Origin: Oscillospiraceae bacterium
GTDB lineage: Bacteria > Bacillota > Clostridia > Oscillospirales > Oscillospiraceae
DNA: 64,000 nt
Direction of reading: 5' to 3'
NCBI GenBank assembly: GCA_024697625.1
Contig: JAILFJ010000034.1
Location: 35,600 to 99,599 of the forward strand
This document shows, piece after piece, positions 63,937 to 64,000 of the stretch (position 1 is its first letter; every line of letters starts with the position of its first letter). The notes below the pieces were generated by a model that worked only from the letters and a program-made list of their open reading frames with translations, had not been told where the DNA came from and ran no database searches. A program made the position numbers and the translations under genes.

Positions 63937-64000
63937 GCTTAATATTAGGTTGTGAATCATAACAAAAAGCAGGTAGATTATACCCTGTATGAGGCAGGGC

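Overview
The window reads as chromosomal DNA of a GC-rich, anaerobic, probably gut-associated member of the Clostridia (Bacillota). The grounds are strong AGGAGG-type ribosome binding sites, frequent GTG and TTG starts, textbook sigma-A promoters with 17-base spacers, an FMN riboswitch in front of RibU, a complete V-type ATPase operon, a BspA-like/VWA/MoxR operon, and very large secreted repeat proteins. The genus cannot be fixed from the sequence. No rRNA, tRNA, CRISPR array or intact mobile element was seen.

Layout. 1-1.9 kb: a SLOG-fold gene (minus) and ribU (plus) leave from divergent promoters whose -35 hexamers overlap; ribU sits behind an FMN riboswitch with a terminator. 1.9-10.2 kb: an eight-gene aromatic amino acid operon (aroF-tyrA-aroB-aroA-aroC-pheA-aroE/K fusion-aroQ) that carries DAHP synthase through both prephenate branches. 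It is preceded by an 18-residue Phe/Tyr-rich leader peptide and mutually exclusive antiterminator and terminator hairpins, a translational attenuator of the trp/phe type. 10.3-18.6 kb: a coiled-coil protein, a dicarboxylate/amino acid symporter, an unknown membrane protein, a HAD phosphatase, and a convergent pair made of a MATE-like transporter with an extra C-terminal domain and a one-module A-PCP-C nonribosomal peptide synthetase. 19-27.8 kb: a hybrid sensor kinase coupled by a 4-base overlap to a leucine-rich repeat protein, then VWA and MoxR genes; next a tiny CxxC membrane protein and a sugar-kinase-like phosphotransferase.

28-37 kb (minus): the V-type ATPase operon H-I-K-E-C-F-A-B-D, whose last gene is a 71-residue peptide with a double-glycine leader. 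37.3-43.6 kb: a PAP2 phosphatase, a minus-strand run UDG-plsC-SDR-pyrimidine nucleoside phosphorylase, and murC. 43.7-47.3 kb: a metal island with a divergent ArsR-AraC fusion regulator, a cysteine-protease-like protein, a separate HMA metallochaperone and a P1B-type Zn/Cd ATPase. 47.4-61.9 kb: two giant secreted repeat proteins (2307 and 2124 residues) flanking a 359-residue secreted protein; the giants share a nearly identical C-terminal region of about 320 residues and carry no recognised cell-wall anchor. 62-63.8 kb: rpsB-tsf.

The most notable items are the Phe/Tyr leader-peptide attenuator, the double-glycine peptide at the end of the V-ATPase operon, the NRPS/MATE pair, the ArsR-AraC metal island and the shared C-terminal domain of the surface proteins. 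All functional statements rest on reading motifs by eye; no database search or folding program was run.
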